Assembly (NCBI RefSeq): GCF_004193775.1
Contig: NC_041020.1
Span: 8,997,198 to 9,061,197, forward strand
Reading direction: 5' to 3'
DNA length: 64,000 nt
Source of the DNA: Glycine soja
Taxonomy: Eukaryota; Streptophyta; Magnoliopsida; Fabales; Fabaceae
Of this stretch, positions 23,922 to 36,120 are shown piece by piece. The translations under genes and the position numbers were made by a program. Position 1 is the stretch's first letter, and every line of letters begins with the position of its first letter. Under the pieces are notes generated by a model. That model was not told the DNA's origin. It saw only the letters and a program-made list of their open reading frames with translations, and searched no databases.

Positions 23922-23994
23922 TACTCAATAGCTTAGTTGGTTAGAGCATTGTGTTAATAACCTGAAAGTTACAAGTTCAATTCTTGATTGGATT
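23922..23994 (+). pseudogene. tRNA-Ile(AAU)-like relic
   Basis: The sequence aligns along its length with plant tRNA-Ile(AAU): D arm TAGCTTAGTTGGTTAGAGC, anticodon loop TTAATAA, and T arm ACAAG-TTCAATT-CTTGA. The acceptor arms (TACTCAA and TTGGATT) pair poorly, and the D stem has a U in place of C. It is best read as a decayed tRNA gene or the tRNA-like head of a SINE; an A/T-rich run follows but no SINE tail was confirmed. It is not expected to be functional. Confidence 0.6.
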
Positions 23995-24620
23995 ATTAAT
24001 TTTAAATTAATTCGTCACAAATATTTTTTTTTAAAAAAACTTCAAATTTTTTTTTAAAAAAAAAAACTTCATACAGATGCCGTAAGAGTCTTATGGATAC
24101 TACTTGGTGTAGGTAGCAACACCCAACTCATTTGTATTCTTTTACCAAGTGGACATCTAAGTTTGTAAACACCTAATGGGCTTTTCTTGCACCCACGTGG
24201 AATTTGCCCCCTTAGCATTAGCATACCCTAATTAACAAATTATGTTTTATTGTCTAATTGTGATATGCTTTCTTACTAAAGTCCATTCATTCTCATTTTT
24301 GCTTCTTAAGAAACAATAATGTTTATGCCAATATCAATTATTTTGCTTACTTGTTTGCAGTTTCTAGGTAACATCAAAATTCTTATTGGCAATTCTAAAA
24401 CCTCTAATGAAACATACAAAATGAGAGTTTAATTTCTTTTTTTTGGACTGGAAAATGAGAGTTTAAATTAATCGTTACTATAATGAGAACTTAGTGATGA
24501 TATTTATTATTTTATAAGAATAAATTTATTGTACTTGTCATACATGAGTTACTAAAATGCTTTCATTTAGTAGTAAACGTTAGGATGACTTTTTAATCTT
24601 TAAATGTAGCGCATTTGATC

Positions 24621-24628
24621 ATATATAC
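24621..24628 (+). promoter_or_regulatory. TATA-like motif of the Prolamin-like gene
   Basis: ATATATAC lies about 60 bases upstream of the ATG at 24683, in the range for a short plant leader. The region is AT-rich, so this is only suggestive. Confidence 0.35.
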
Positions 24629-24682
24629 TACATTGAGGAAAGCTTCTTTGGGGGTAAGATTAAAATCATTGTTTAAGGAGTA

Positions 24683-25093
24683 ATGGCACCACTCAATTGC
24701 TTGTATGTTGTTGTGGCCTTTGTGCTAAGTTCTAATATACTGATCATTACATCACTTTCTTCTGAAACTCTTCCACCATCCACGGAACATTCCACTGAGA
24801 TTTATCAAGTTTCAAGGCCATTGACTACGTATGAAAAATATCTTCGTAACTGTGCAAACAAGCTTAAGCCAAATTGTGCGGAAGAAATTTTCTATAGTGT
24901 GTTTATTGGTAATCAAACAATTGGCAAACCATGTTGCTTCAACCTTGTCACTGACATGGGATTATATTGTCATGTGGACATCACCAAATATATGGTAAAA
25001 TTGCCAGCATTCAAGAAAAATGAAAGTCTAATTTTGAATAGGTCTGCTATGATTTTTTGTGTGTATGGATGTTTAGGCCTTCATTTGTTTTAG
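24683..25093 (+). CDS. Secreted Prolamin-like (ECA1 type) cysteine-rich protein
   Basis: The 136-residue protein starts with a hydrophobic signal peptide (about residues 7-25). A Pro/Ser/Thr-rich linker follows, then a cysteine-rich domain with C57, C65, the pair C84-C85, and C96 in a YCH motif. The arrangement YLRNCANKLKPNCAEEIF, TIGKPCC and MGLYCH is that of the plant Prolamin-like family (ECA1 gametogenesis-related proteins), small secreted proteins often expressed in reproductive tissue. There is no intron and no defect. Two further cysteines (C126, C130) lie in an unusual C-terminal extension after a Lys/Asn-rich stretch, so pairing may differ from the family. The gene stands alone between repeats. 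Function beyond the family is unknown; expression was not testable. Confidence 0.8.
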   Translation: MAPLNCLYVVVAFVLSSNILIITSLSSETLPPSTEHSTEIYQVSRPLTTYEKYLRNCANKLKPNCAEEIFYSVFIGNQTIGKPCCFNLVTDMGLYCHVDITKYMVKLPAFKKNESLILNRSAMIFCVYGCLGLHLF

Positions 25094-26509
25094 CCACAGA
25101 TTTTGTTATGGTGACAAACACATGTATCAATATATAATTGATCTATTTGCCAAAGAAATTTAACAAAACTCATGTGTATGTATTTTACATAAAGTATTGT
25201 GAAACCTACCACTTATATAATATACTTACACTTAATTTTCTTCTAAATGTTAACCTATCCTAAACTAATAAGCAAAAATGGATGTTTTTTTTAACTACAA
25301 TCGACGTTGATTTGATGCTTCATTCAAACAAGCGTCCACGTGTTTATGATTACATTAACAATTATACAATATTTAAATACAAAAGAATGCTCAAAACACT
25401 TTGTCACTCTCGTAAACACCAATTTTGTCTAGGTAAAAAAAAATAAAAATACAATAATTGAGAAAATTTAGAGTCCATAAAAAAAAAATATTGTCCAAAG
25501 TGGATTATGTAAGTCTAATTTCAGTCAGCCATGGCAAAAAGAAAAATAAAAAAAAGAAAAATAATAATAATTAGAAAACAAATAATAAAAATACAAAATA
25601 AAAAAGTGAAAAACCGATATTAAAACAAAACATGTGTATGGCGATCAACCTCTAATAATTGGCGATCAACCTCTAATAATTTTCATTGCGGTGAAACTCA
25701 ATGTTGTAGTAGTTAAGGTGATTCAAATATGATAATTGTCACAAGACAACATGAAAGACGGACTTGAAGGACAAAGAAAATTCATTAAAATTGATATTTG
25801 AAAATACCAATTTATTGTAGCTAAGTTGATTAGCTTGAGAAGCATGAGGGGTAATAGGAATCTGTTGGAAAACCGAGGGGAATTAAACATCGTGGAGATA
25901 TTCACCAATGGACCAAGAACACACTACATAAGTGACTTTGACATTACACTTTAATTCAAAACCTTAAGTTATTAGGTTTGTGGGTCTTTCCACTTATATA
26001 TTGTTCAACTTGTCCATTTTTACCCTATGTGAGACTTCACCTTCACACATGTATTTCAACAATCCCCCTCCCCCTCAAGTATGTGCCATTTACACATGGT
26101 ACGCAACTCACCCTCAAGCATAAGCTCATTTAATCCACAAGTATTCATTGGTGGCCCTTAAATCTTAATAGTGGTCAGCCCGCCAATATGCTCTATGTTG
26201 TTAGGCCCTTAAAGCTTCGAATTGGCACTAGCATACTCTAGATACTTACGTCACCACTCCACCATTTCATAGCCATGGGAAACGATGTCTAGCCTCCATG
26301 TTACTAGGAAGACTTTCAATATTTGTATATGGACTCACTGCCAAGAAGACTTTTGATACAAGGATCTCTATGTCCTGTATCGACCACCACCATTATACTC
26401 ATCTGAGTCGATTACTTGGTTGAACCATCGACTTTGATACCAATTGTTGGGAAACTGAGGGGGATTAAACATCGAGGATATATTCACCAATGGGTCAAGA
26501 GTATAGTTA
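25094..26509. other. Repeat-rich spacer, no gene recognised
   Basis: AT-rich at first, with a perfect 21-base tandem duplication at 25640-25681 (unit GGCGATCAACCTCTAATAAT plus T). From about 25860, segments such as ATATTCACCAATGG (near 25898 and 26482) and CTTTAATTCAAAACCTTAAG (near 25950 and 26879) recur, so this is a patchwork of duplicated noncoding sequence. Confidence 0.5.
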
Positions 26510-28110
26510 AGGATAACTTAAAGAAATTAATTGATACTACCTATCACACAAGAACTACATAGTTAAACGTGTTTGGCTTGGAGTAGTTATGGGATGAGTG
26601 ACATTCTAGGAAGTTTCCCAATAAGCGTGTGAATGAGGACAAAACACATTGAAAAGCCCCGTGTTGGTTTATGGGAACAGCCATTGATCTTGAAAGTAAC
26701 TGAAACAAATTTTTGAGGTCTTGGAAAGGACTACCTATGAATGGTTCTAACTAGTGAAGGGTTCTGACCAACAAGAAGTTGAGTAAAGTGTCATTGTGTG
26801 AAGTATTGTAGTGTGAGAGTCGTCGAGAATTTGAAAATTAGGGGCATTACGCATCACACAAGTGACCTTGACATCATACTTTAATTCAAAACCTTAAGGA
26901 ATTAGATTTGCAAGTCATTCCACTTATATGTTGCTTAACTTTCTCACCTTCACATTCACACTTGTACTCTAGCAATCTCCAAAAATGACCTCTAATTGAC
27001 AGACAAAAGGACTTTTGCTATCTTGTTCAACACACATTTGAATTCCTCTTACTTTGCATCACTTAAAAAAAAGGGTTTAAATAGAGATATTTGGTCCCTC
27101 TGTTTAAAAAAAAAACTGAAATTTTAGTCCAATCCTTAATTTTTCCTACTATCTATTGCTTTCATTTTATACATTTTAAATAATTAAATTATTTCTTGAT
27201 GAAACCTTAAATGAATATGTTTGATCTTGGACTCAATTAGACCAAATAAAAGAAATAAAATGTAGGCAAAAATGAGGATTAAACTAGGATCAAATGTTTA
27301 TATTTTAAAATCGAGGGAGCAAAATTATAGATTAAGCAAAATAAGGAACCAAAATCATACTTAAGCCAAAAACAATCATTGACTCCTTACCTCTCAATAA
27401 ATCACGCACCCATACAACATAAAGGGGATTGACTTTTTTCATGGCAAAACCATGGTAATAGTCATCTTTAAACCTAAATGAATCCCTTCTAAACCACAAC
27501 ACTTGTTCTCCCTTGCTACAATTTCATTATTTTGTATAACTTAATATCAAATTGGTCATAAAAAATATAACTTAATATCAAATTGGTTCTTAAATATTAT
27601 AACTTAATGACAAAATAGTCTTACAAAACTTAACAATAGAAAATAATTATTGCACTTTTCGCACATTCATCATAATTTTTGTTCTTTTAATGAATTAAAT
27701 TGTCATCGCTTTACATTTTCAGAGACCAAAAAGATCATTTACAAAAGAAAAGCATATCCTTCACATCTCAATAGATCATGAACCCATACAAAATAACCCT
27801 CATTGTTGGTTAGAATTCTCCTCCGGTCATAACTCTCCGTAAGTAACCCTTTCTGAGACTTCAACAATCAACTCTGATTGATTTCAGGATCAATGATTAT
27901 CCCCACAAATCAACATTGAACTTTTCAAAGTATTTTGTCCTTACTCGCACACTTTCCAAAAACTTCCTAAAAGATCATTCATCTCATAATTGCTCCAAGC
28001 CAAACATGCTTAAGTACTTAAGTGATGAGCTATGAAAAAGTAAATACATCTTATTGGTATATGTAGTACTAATTAATTTTTTTAAGTCATTCTTAATTAT
28101 ATAGTCTCAT
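26510..28110. repeat. Long diverged inverted repeat
   Basis: The segment at about 26510-26705 (containing GTGTTTGGCTTGGAGTAGTT) recurs in inverted orientation at about 27840-28110 (there AATTGCTCCAAGCCAAACAT). Both arms share a block before and after that motif. The inverted copy continues toward GGGGTGTTACA near 28160, the complement of a TGTAACACCCC LTR start, so both arms are probably pieces of one LTR family. The 1.1-kb spacer has no gene. Confidence 0.55.
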
Positions 28111-28559
28111 ACATGTACATCCTCAAGATCTCTCTCATTCTAGGACAATTCGTTTGGGGTGTTACACCAAGTTCAAGAGTCCATATATGCATGTGTGCTA
28201 TGTAAACATAGGAAAATATATTATATATCAAGTTGCATCAAGGGTCTCTCATAAAGTTATAGTCTTTGTCATGACATAATATTTTCCTTCTATTTTTCAA
28301 CTATATGAAATCAAATTATTCTTCAATGTTGTTGGCTACTATTATTAAAAAAAATAAATTAGTGAGCAACATAATTTATTCTTATTTAGTATATTTATTA
28401 ACATAATAAGAATTTTCGTAAAAAATAATAATTAACACAAATATCAGTTTTTACTATAAATTCATTAGAGTTCTTGGTGACATGTGAAAGTGATTGTCAT
28501 TTGTAATTTTGTGTCTTTTTTTTAAAAAAAAGTATTTAATTTATCTTCTAGGTAAATAT
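28111..28559. other. AT-rich spacer
   Basis: Apart from the possible LTR start complement near 28160, no feature was recognised up to the solo LTR at 28560. Confidence 0.4.
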
Positions 28560-28929
28560 TGTTAGACAAGTGGTCTTAGATATCTTAAAAAGGAGAGTTG
28601 AATTGATATCACAAATTATTTCCCTAATTAAAAAATTTATCTTTCTTTAAAGACAATGTCGATATTCCCTTATTATGAATTACTATAATTCAATTCAGAC
28701 TAATTTTTCTTAATGCAAAAGATAAAATAACAATAAATAAAGGAGTTTAAGGGAAGAGAAAATCTAAACTTAGTTTTATACTGGTTCGGCCACACCCTTA
28801 TGCCTACGTCCAGTCCCCAAGCAACCCGCTTAAGAGTTTCACTATCTTGTAAAAACCCTTTGCAAGTTTTGAACCACACAAGGACAACCCTTCCTTTGTG
28901 TTCAGATCACACTATTAGAAAATATACCT

Positions 28930-29215
28930 TCTACATCGGTTATTTAGGACTTATACATCGGTTTTTAACCGATGTTGAAAGTATTATCGTTAACATCAAT
29001 TTTTATACAAAACATACGTTAACATCGGTTTTTATAAATAACTGGTGTTAACGTTAATATTAACATTAGTTTTCCAGGAAAACCGATGTTAACTTACACA
29101 ATCAACATCGGTTTTTTGAGGAACCGATGTTAAGTTGTATGTTAACATCGATTTTTTACAAAAACCGATGTTGTTTGTGTAAGTTAACATTAGGAAAATC
29201 GATGTTGTTTTTAAT
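28930..29215. repeat. Left subterminal repeats of CACTA element 3
   Basis: Repeated ACATCGGTTTT and AAACCGATGTT units in both orientations, as in element 1, covering the first 300 bases inside the terminus. Confidence 0.8.
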
Positions 29216-29520
29216 TTTTTTTTTAAAATACACTTTCTATTTTTGCAAAAAACCCAAAATTTAACCTGTAAATTTGAAATTAGACCATAACATTTATCAT
29301 TTGCATTTTGCTTTCAAACAGTTTTTAGCATAAAACTATATTAAACTATCAATTGATAACTATGAATAAATGATTTATTAACAACTATCAATAAAGAATA
29401 TTCAATGTTCAAATGACATAGCAATTGGCAAAAATGTAAAGCAAGGTAGTAAACTAACTAAGTAACCTAAAATGGAATAGTTCCCTAACGTACATCCTAA
29501 GTTCCCTAACATCCTAACTT

Positions 29521-30714
29521 TCATTTCTAACTTTGAGATAAAATTTAGCCCACTGGATGCGAAGTGCCTTCAATCTCTCTGCTTCCAATGGTCTAACATC
29601 GTTAAAATACTGCATGATCAAATAAAACATAAGTTAATAATGTAATACCAATGACAAGAAAATAAAATTTGTTTGAAATAAACAATTACCGTTTCCCAAT
29701 TATTCCTGAAAGTTCCTAAGATTATCGTGGACATCTAGTGCATGATGTAATAGCCGCACTCAGTGCTTCCTTTTTGTCTATTACACTAAATACATAATGA
29801 AATTTGGATATTAATTAAACGTTAACTACAATTAGTGTACACACACATAAGCGGTATATATAAGTAGAAGTTTTATTTAAATGACGTACCTTAACAACAA
29901 TCCATCTAGCACCAGCCTTGGATTTAGGCTGTGGAGTATCATCAAGTCCTTTCAAAGCACTGTTGAATACGAAGAACATTAAATATTGATGTTGTTCAGT
30001 TATGCTTATGCAAATGTAATGAAAACAACACTGACCTGTTAAGTATTCCCTTAAGGTAGTTGTCTGGTCTGTTATGCATGGAACAAAACCAGACAACAAC
30101 ATTTTCCTTAGGTGAATGACGACCATTTGCCAATGTCCGCTGCATTGGAGACGAATATGGGTTATTATAGTAGTATACATTATTTAAATTTAGTTGTTTT
30201 GTTTGACTTACCCATTCAGGTAGGCTCCAAGGTGGACATCACGTTGTGAACTATGCATCCAACTCTTCATGTAGCTTTCCGATTCAAACTGCGATTGCCC
30301 AGATCTCTAAATAGACTGTGGCTCAAGGAATCCATACACATCGGAATTCCCCGCTCACATACTTGTCTCAGTCAGATGTCTGTTGTTGTTAAGAGAAAGT
30401 TAATTATGTATAAATTTAAAACAAAAACTTAGGTAATTAACAATAAGCTAAATTGACTTACAGAATCCATAATTGTATGACAGATATGCTGAGACATTGA
30501 CACCGTGTGTGATTTCCGAGAGATCTTCATGCTTTATGTACAACGAGAAGTTTGGATTAAACACTTCGAACACAATAGCATCCCAGTTAACCTGGAAAGG
30601 CTTCAAGAAAAGCTCTGGGATGGTCAATGTCATTAGATATAATGGATCATCGACCTCAGGATCCGGCCTTTGTGGAGGTTTTGCTGGAGAAATAGTTGCC
30701 TGCTGATCAAAGGG
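29521..30714 (-). pseudogene. CACTA second gene, C-terminal half with Ulp1-like domain
   Basis: Only the C-terminal part of the second CACTA gene remains. Starting near 30714 it reads ISPAKPPQRPDPEVDDPLYL, TIPELFLKPFQVNWDAIVFE and IKHEDLSEITHG. Next come YGFLEPQSI near 30320, HLGAYLNG near 30215, GHWQMVV with the presumed catalytic His near 30135, PDNYLKGIL near 30060, GLDDTPQPKSKAGARWIVVK near 29920, ECGYYIMH with the presumed catalytic Cys at 29756-29758, and RPLEAERLKALRIQWA near 29570, ending at a stop at 29521-29523. A frameshift lies between HWQMVV and WFCSM, and TAG at 29735-29737 follows ECGYYIMH, exactly where element 1 has TAG. The domain resembles C48 (Ulp1) cysteine proteases. Confidence 0.8.
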
Positions 30715-33004
30715 GATCAAGAGGACTTTGGAGGGAATGTGGAAACTAAATGTGGGAAACAAAACAGAGGTAGCTTCACATACCCATCTTTGAAAGGGAG
30801 GGTGGTTTCGGATGGATACAAAAATTGGAGAGGTATTTTCGATTAAGTAGAATAAGGGAAGAAGCAAAGATGGAGGCAGTAATGGTGGCTCTTGAATGAG
30901 ATGCACTTTCATGGTTTCAATGGTCTCAAACTTGCAAATATATAAGAGGATGACGAACACGATGAAGAGGAAACCAAATATATAATAAAATTAATGTAAC
31001 CAGATTGATGTGAGGATGAAGAAAAGCTCAATGAACACTGCACCAAATGGGAGTATGCCTCCTATTAGAATAGAGCATACCAGATATACATATCAATCAA
31101 TAAATCAATTAACAAAAAGGAGGGAAACTTGCAGTGCTTTCAATTGAATCGATGAAGTGTTCTTTCTGCTTAAATCCAAGACATGCAGTGCATACAAGAT
31201 ATACATATGTATATCAATGAATCAATTAACATCTCAATAGCACCATTGGAGAGACAAGTAAAGGAATGATTGAAGGTTATTTGATTCTCGTCTTCGGAAA
31301 ACTTTGAACTTAGCTCAGCTTGCTAGAGCAGGAAACTAGGAAGCACCTTTGGGATCATGTTTTTTTGTCCAGATCAACAAACTGGGAAGCATTAATTTAT
31401 ACTCGTGATTCACTTATTTTGGAAGCAATCTACCAGTAGTATAATTTTTTACAATTGTCATTTTGTTTACTCAAATAATAGTCACTCAAACCTAGAGTTT
31501 ATCTTCTTTTTGCCTCCTCTACAAAGAGAGGATAGGCTAAATTTAAAGGATAACTTACCTAAAAAATGAGACTTGAAATGAGAAGCAAAAATGTTACTAC
31601 CAGAAGTTGATCCTTAACTGCAGAATGGAGATACATTAATTTAGTAGATAGAAAGAGATTAATAAAATGAAATGCTAATAATTTAAATGTAATTGTTAAA
31701 AATTATATAAACTATTAAGAGTAAAGTAGTTAAAAGAAACTTTTTATATATATATAACAAAAGAGGTAGTATATCTTATTTTTGTGTTTTAGCTACCAAT
31801 CTCTGTTTCTAGTTGATTGGATTAAACAAGACTATTTCAGGCCATATTGATACCATAAAACTGATAACATAAAGGAACATGGTATATTATAAGGTCAAAT
31901 ATCTAAGTGGGTGGCGCATAATCTCAACTCTTAACTCTTTTGGTTTAAGATAGTCAAGATAATCCAAAGTCCAATAATTGCTCACATTAAAAAATAATAA
32001 TGAATCCAATGTGATGCAAAGCAAGAAGAAACCGAAATTATGAATAATGAGACCCGATCAATAATTTGGCAAATGCAGATGTAGAGATGCTAATGTGCTA
32101 AACCTGAAATATAAGAGAGTACTACAAATGCTAAGAAAGATAGCATTGAATTAGACTTTAGAGCTTCAGATCAATCCACACCATCCTATGTAGCTATGTT
32201 CTCTCCCCAAAATATTATCAGGTAGTTCGAAACTAGTATTATATTAAAAAAATATACAAAGAAAAATAACATTTAATTATAAAGAACCCAAATTATGTTT
32301 GAGGCTTAGAATGGAGGCCCCTTTCTAGAATCAATGAATCTGTATCTAAGGCACAAAATAATGCAGTCAATTAAGTGAATGGTTGACTATCATTGGATCC
32401 AGCATCATACCTAGCACTATCATTGTATCTATTGGTCTTCTTCTCACATGACCAAACCAAACTCTGCAATCCTTCAATATTGATGTATTTACAACATGGA
32501 GAACACTAACAAGGAGAACACTCAATCACAAGGAGAACATGGACAATTCAAACACTAACATGAACAATGGCAGCAATAAACAATAACAAGGAGAACACTC
32601 AACCAAATCTCAAAATCAAGGCTCACAATCTCAGATGAAAACACAACTTTCTATTAAAGATGAGCGAGACCCAGTCGAGCTATGGTTTGCTTCACTTTAA
32701 CCCTAGAAGTATTTTAAATATGATTTCAACAGCAGCCATAGAACGCAGTCATCAGAAGGACATACATGTGGATGTTGTACAGCAAATGAGTGGGTACCCA
32801 GTACACGACGGAGCATCACAGTAGACTGGGTTTGTGGGAAGGTGGACACGACGGTGAGCGTGAGCGTCACAGCAGTCTGGGTTCGTGTTTTGGCGGACAC
32901 AGGGTAGAAGGAGCACAAGAAAGGTTGTGAGAATGAGTGTGTAGAGTGGGTTTGCGAGAATGAGCGCGAACAGGAAAGGCTTTTGGGTTTTACTTTAAGT
33001 CAAA
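30715..33004. other. 5' interior of CACTA element 3, no gene recognised
   Basis: AT-rich sequence with short AAGGAGAACA repeats at 32500-32610. No transposase motif was seen, so the element lost its first gene. Confidence 0.5.
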
Positions 33005-33185
33005 AAATAACATTGGTTTTCTAAAAAAATCGATGTTAACGAGGGAGGGTATGTTAACATCGGTTTTGAAAAACCCGATGTTAATAAACTCATTTTATTT
33101 ACAAAAATGCCACCGGATTTTTCTTAACATCGGTTTTGTTCAAAACCGATGTTAATGCAGCGATGTTAAAGCCCTATTTTTTAGT
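33005..33185. repeat. Right subterminal repeats of CACTA element 3
   Basis: Five or six AACATCGGTTTT-type units in alternating orientation next to the right terminus. Confidence 0.8.
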
Positions 33186-34926
33186 AGTGTCCCTTTATAA
33201 CAAGAGACCCTCGATCCCTTAATCACTTTTCTTGAGTAAGAAGAAAGAGAAGAAAAATTCTCTCTTGTAAGAGAAAGATAGTACAATGAAGCACTCAAAT
33301 AATTCCTTATTGAATTGCAAGTGTTTTGGCCAAGGATTTTTTAGAAGATAAGATAATTTAATCTTTTGAGAGGATAAGAATTTTTGGTCAGTAAAAACTC
33401 TGAAGAATTTTCGTATCCCAAGTCACTTATATATAGACCTTTGATGGCCATTCAAAAACCTTTGAAAATATGTGACTGTTGGGAGTTATATTCGAAAATC
33501 CTCACTGGTAATCAATTACAATAATGATGTAATCAATTACACAATTACTTCTGAAGAGTTATGACTCTTCTCATTTGAAATTTGAATATTTAAACACTGG
33601 TAATCGATTACCAACTTACTATAATCGATTACACAACATAAAATTTAAATTCAAATTTCTTATGGATGTTTTAAAATGTTCCAAACCTTTGGTAATCGAT
33701 TACAAGCCATGTGTAATCGATTATATGCTTTCTAAAACATTTAAAACATTTAAAAGCTTTTCAGAAGGCACATTGGCCACTGGTAATCAATTACATCTTC
33801 GGGTAATCGATTACTAGATAGTAAAACTCTTTAAAAAACATTTTAAATTAAATCCTTTGACCAAACCTTTTGTTGTTTCAACTTGAAATTTTCTTCCTAA
33901 GACTCTAGGAATTATCTTGATCATATTTCTTGAATTTCTTGAATATCTTGGATTCTTGTCTTGAATAAAATTTGAGAAGTGCGTTCCTTTGACATCATCA
34001 AAACATCAAAATATCTTTGCTTCTACAAATATATTCTCTATTATATGTTCTTAAATGAATTTGAAAAACACATAATTAAATACATAATATATGAAATTTG
34101 ATGCTAATTAATATATTTATTAAATAAATTTTAATTTTCATATTTGGCCCGAATCATTAAATCTCGAGTCTGCCCCTCTCAGTCACTGATCATGCAACCT
34201 ATTCCCCATGTATACTACCATCTCGTTAACCAAATCACAGACTCAGCTGCTGGCTTAGCACCATCTTCTTTGCATCTGCAAGGCCCCGAAGCCCAACCTC
34301 AGCTCTCTATTTTGTTCATTCATCATTTTTTTTTTCATTTTGGTTAGTTCATTATTACCTGTTTATTGTCTTCGAATTTTTGTCTTATTTTCTCTTCAAT
34401 ACTTTTATCATCATGTAAACGGGAAGTTCACTGCCACAGTTGTTCATAATGTCTTGTTATATATTCTTGTTTAAAGCTTGCATATTTTGTTTAATAGAGA
34501 TATGTATTTATAATAATTCTTATAACTATTTATACAACATTATATTATGTGTCTATCCCTTTATTATATTTCAAAATTTTCTCTCTCTTTTCTCTTTCTC
34601 TCTTTGTTTGTAAGATTTATTGTACAAATATAATTTCTCTTTTATTTGATATACACTTTCTCTGGTTTTTATTCTACCTTAATTTGGTCATTTTTTTCTT
34701 TTTCTTTATATTTGTTAAATTGTTGCTTTCCTTTCATGTGATTATTTCCTTCACATTTCCAGCTAAGTACTCCACGCTATTTATCTTGCCATTTTGTTTC
34801 CTTCTTTTTCTATTAATATTCCAATACATTTTGGTATAGGTAATATTGTTTGTATATAGTGATTACATGTACTGGTGCATTGAGAAATCTAAGTAACGTA
34901 AGAAACTTTTGAGTATAGATTCTTAT

Positions 34927-34963
<37 letters not shown>

Positions 34964-34971
34964 AATCTTAA
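34927..34971. repeat. (TAA)n microsatellite
   Basis: About 14 uninterrupted TAA units. Confidence 0.95.
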
Positions 34972-35448
34972 ATGTAAGTTCTCATAATTTAAATTAATTT
35001 ATAACAATAAAAAATAAATTACTTTCACTGAAAAAATAGAAATAAATTACTGGCGATAACAGAATCTTTATTAGAGAAAGAGTTATTTGGATGTGGCATC
35101 TTAATCCTAAAATTTTGGGTAGAAGCCGTGATGGTTTGATGTTTTAAATCATCTCTAAAAAATAACATTGTTAAACCCAAATTTAATTGATACAAACATA
35201 AAGATGGTAAAATAAAATTCAAAATATCTTAATGAGTTGGCTTATGTGTACACTTCTGTCATTTTTATACTTTAGGATGTACGGGCTGTGATAGTTAAAA
35301 AATCTTGAAATTATTAAAAAAAATTAACACAAATATTTTAAAAAAATATGTAACTTTGATTCTTCATTGCATCTATAGATACATAGTAGTAGAGGACCAA
35401 TTTCGTTGAGCTAAAAAGATAAAAAAAAATAGTATTAACCCTCATTTT

Positions 35449-35463
35449 ATAATAATAATAATG

Positions 35464-35498
<35 letters not shown>

Positions 35499-35499
35499 T
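35449..35499. repeat. (TAA)n microsatellite
   Basis: About 16 TAA units with a single TGA interruption near 35460. Confidence 0.95.
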
Positions 35500-36120
35500 G
35501 AGCTTCATAGAAAATAAAACAAATGCACATATATTAAACAAATAAAACAAACATTTGTCGTAGCTAGTTTTCAATTATTTTTGGATGAAATAAATATGTT
35601 AAAAGTTATAAACAATATGCTTAGTTAATTAAAGGTAACTATCTTAAGACAAACATAACGTGAATCAGAAGGACATTGGAATTGGAATCGGGTTGAATTG
35701 TAAAATTCTACTAATTTTAACATTTTCTATACAAAAAAAATTATCCTTCTAATATGTTTTTTCGAGTTTCTTATTTGATATCAAAAGTTGGATAGAAGGA
35801 GATGCTTCCTTTATTAAGATAGTAAATAATAAAGTAGAGTATATAACGAAAAATCTTGTGAATATTGTTTCTTAAAATATCCAGAATCTCAATATAGTTG
35901 TGAGAATCTGTTTTTGTTTTTTAGTTTAGGAACAAATTGCTTCTGAAGTTGAAAACTTTGTTGACACAAGTACACAAAGTTTTTTTTATATACATTCGAC
36001 ATGGTTATCAACTGTTGTCATAGGCATGCTAATATATGCTAATCGAATATCTATCTATAACTATCTACCTATATCTATATCCGCAAGCTAAACGAAAAGG
36101 ACTATTTTGTAGAAAATTGG

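Larger units (their letters stand above)
28910..33189 (-). mobile_element. CACTA transposon, element 3 (4.28 kb, deleted)
   Basis: The left end CACTATTAGAAAAT and the right end ATTTTTTAGTAGTG form the terminal inverted repeat, and AACATCGGTTTT-type subterminal repeats occur at both ends, as in element 1. The flanks are TCA (28907-28909) and TCC (33190-33192); the uninterrupted LTR at 357-1561 indicates TCC as the original site, so one base of the duplication has changed. Inside is only the 3' half of the second transposon gene. No TNP2 sequence was found, so the element is non-autonomous. Confidence 0.92.
28560..34027 (-). mobile_element. Solo LTR, family A, inverted, split by a CACTA element
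   Basis: Read on the minus strand this is the same family as 357-1561: it starts (at 34027) TGTAGAAGC and ends (at 28560) GTCTAACA. AATAT flanks it on both sides (28555-28559 and 34028-34032). CACTA element 3 occupies 28910-33189; removing it leaves about 1185 bases, close to the 1205 of the other copy. The palindrome pairs lie at 33510-33820 and the TATA box near 33427. Several palindromes read TAATCAATTAC, a CG to CA change. Confidence 0.92.
34028..36120. other. AT-rich intergenic sequence
   Basis: No gene or element recognised. It contains two TAA/AAT microsatellites and long T-rich stretches at 34550-34850. Confidence 0.5.
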
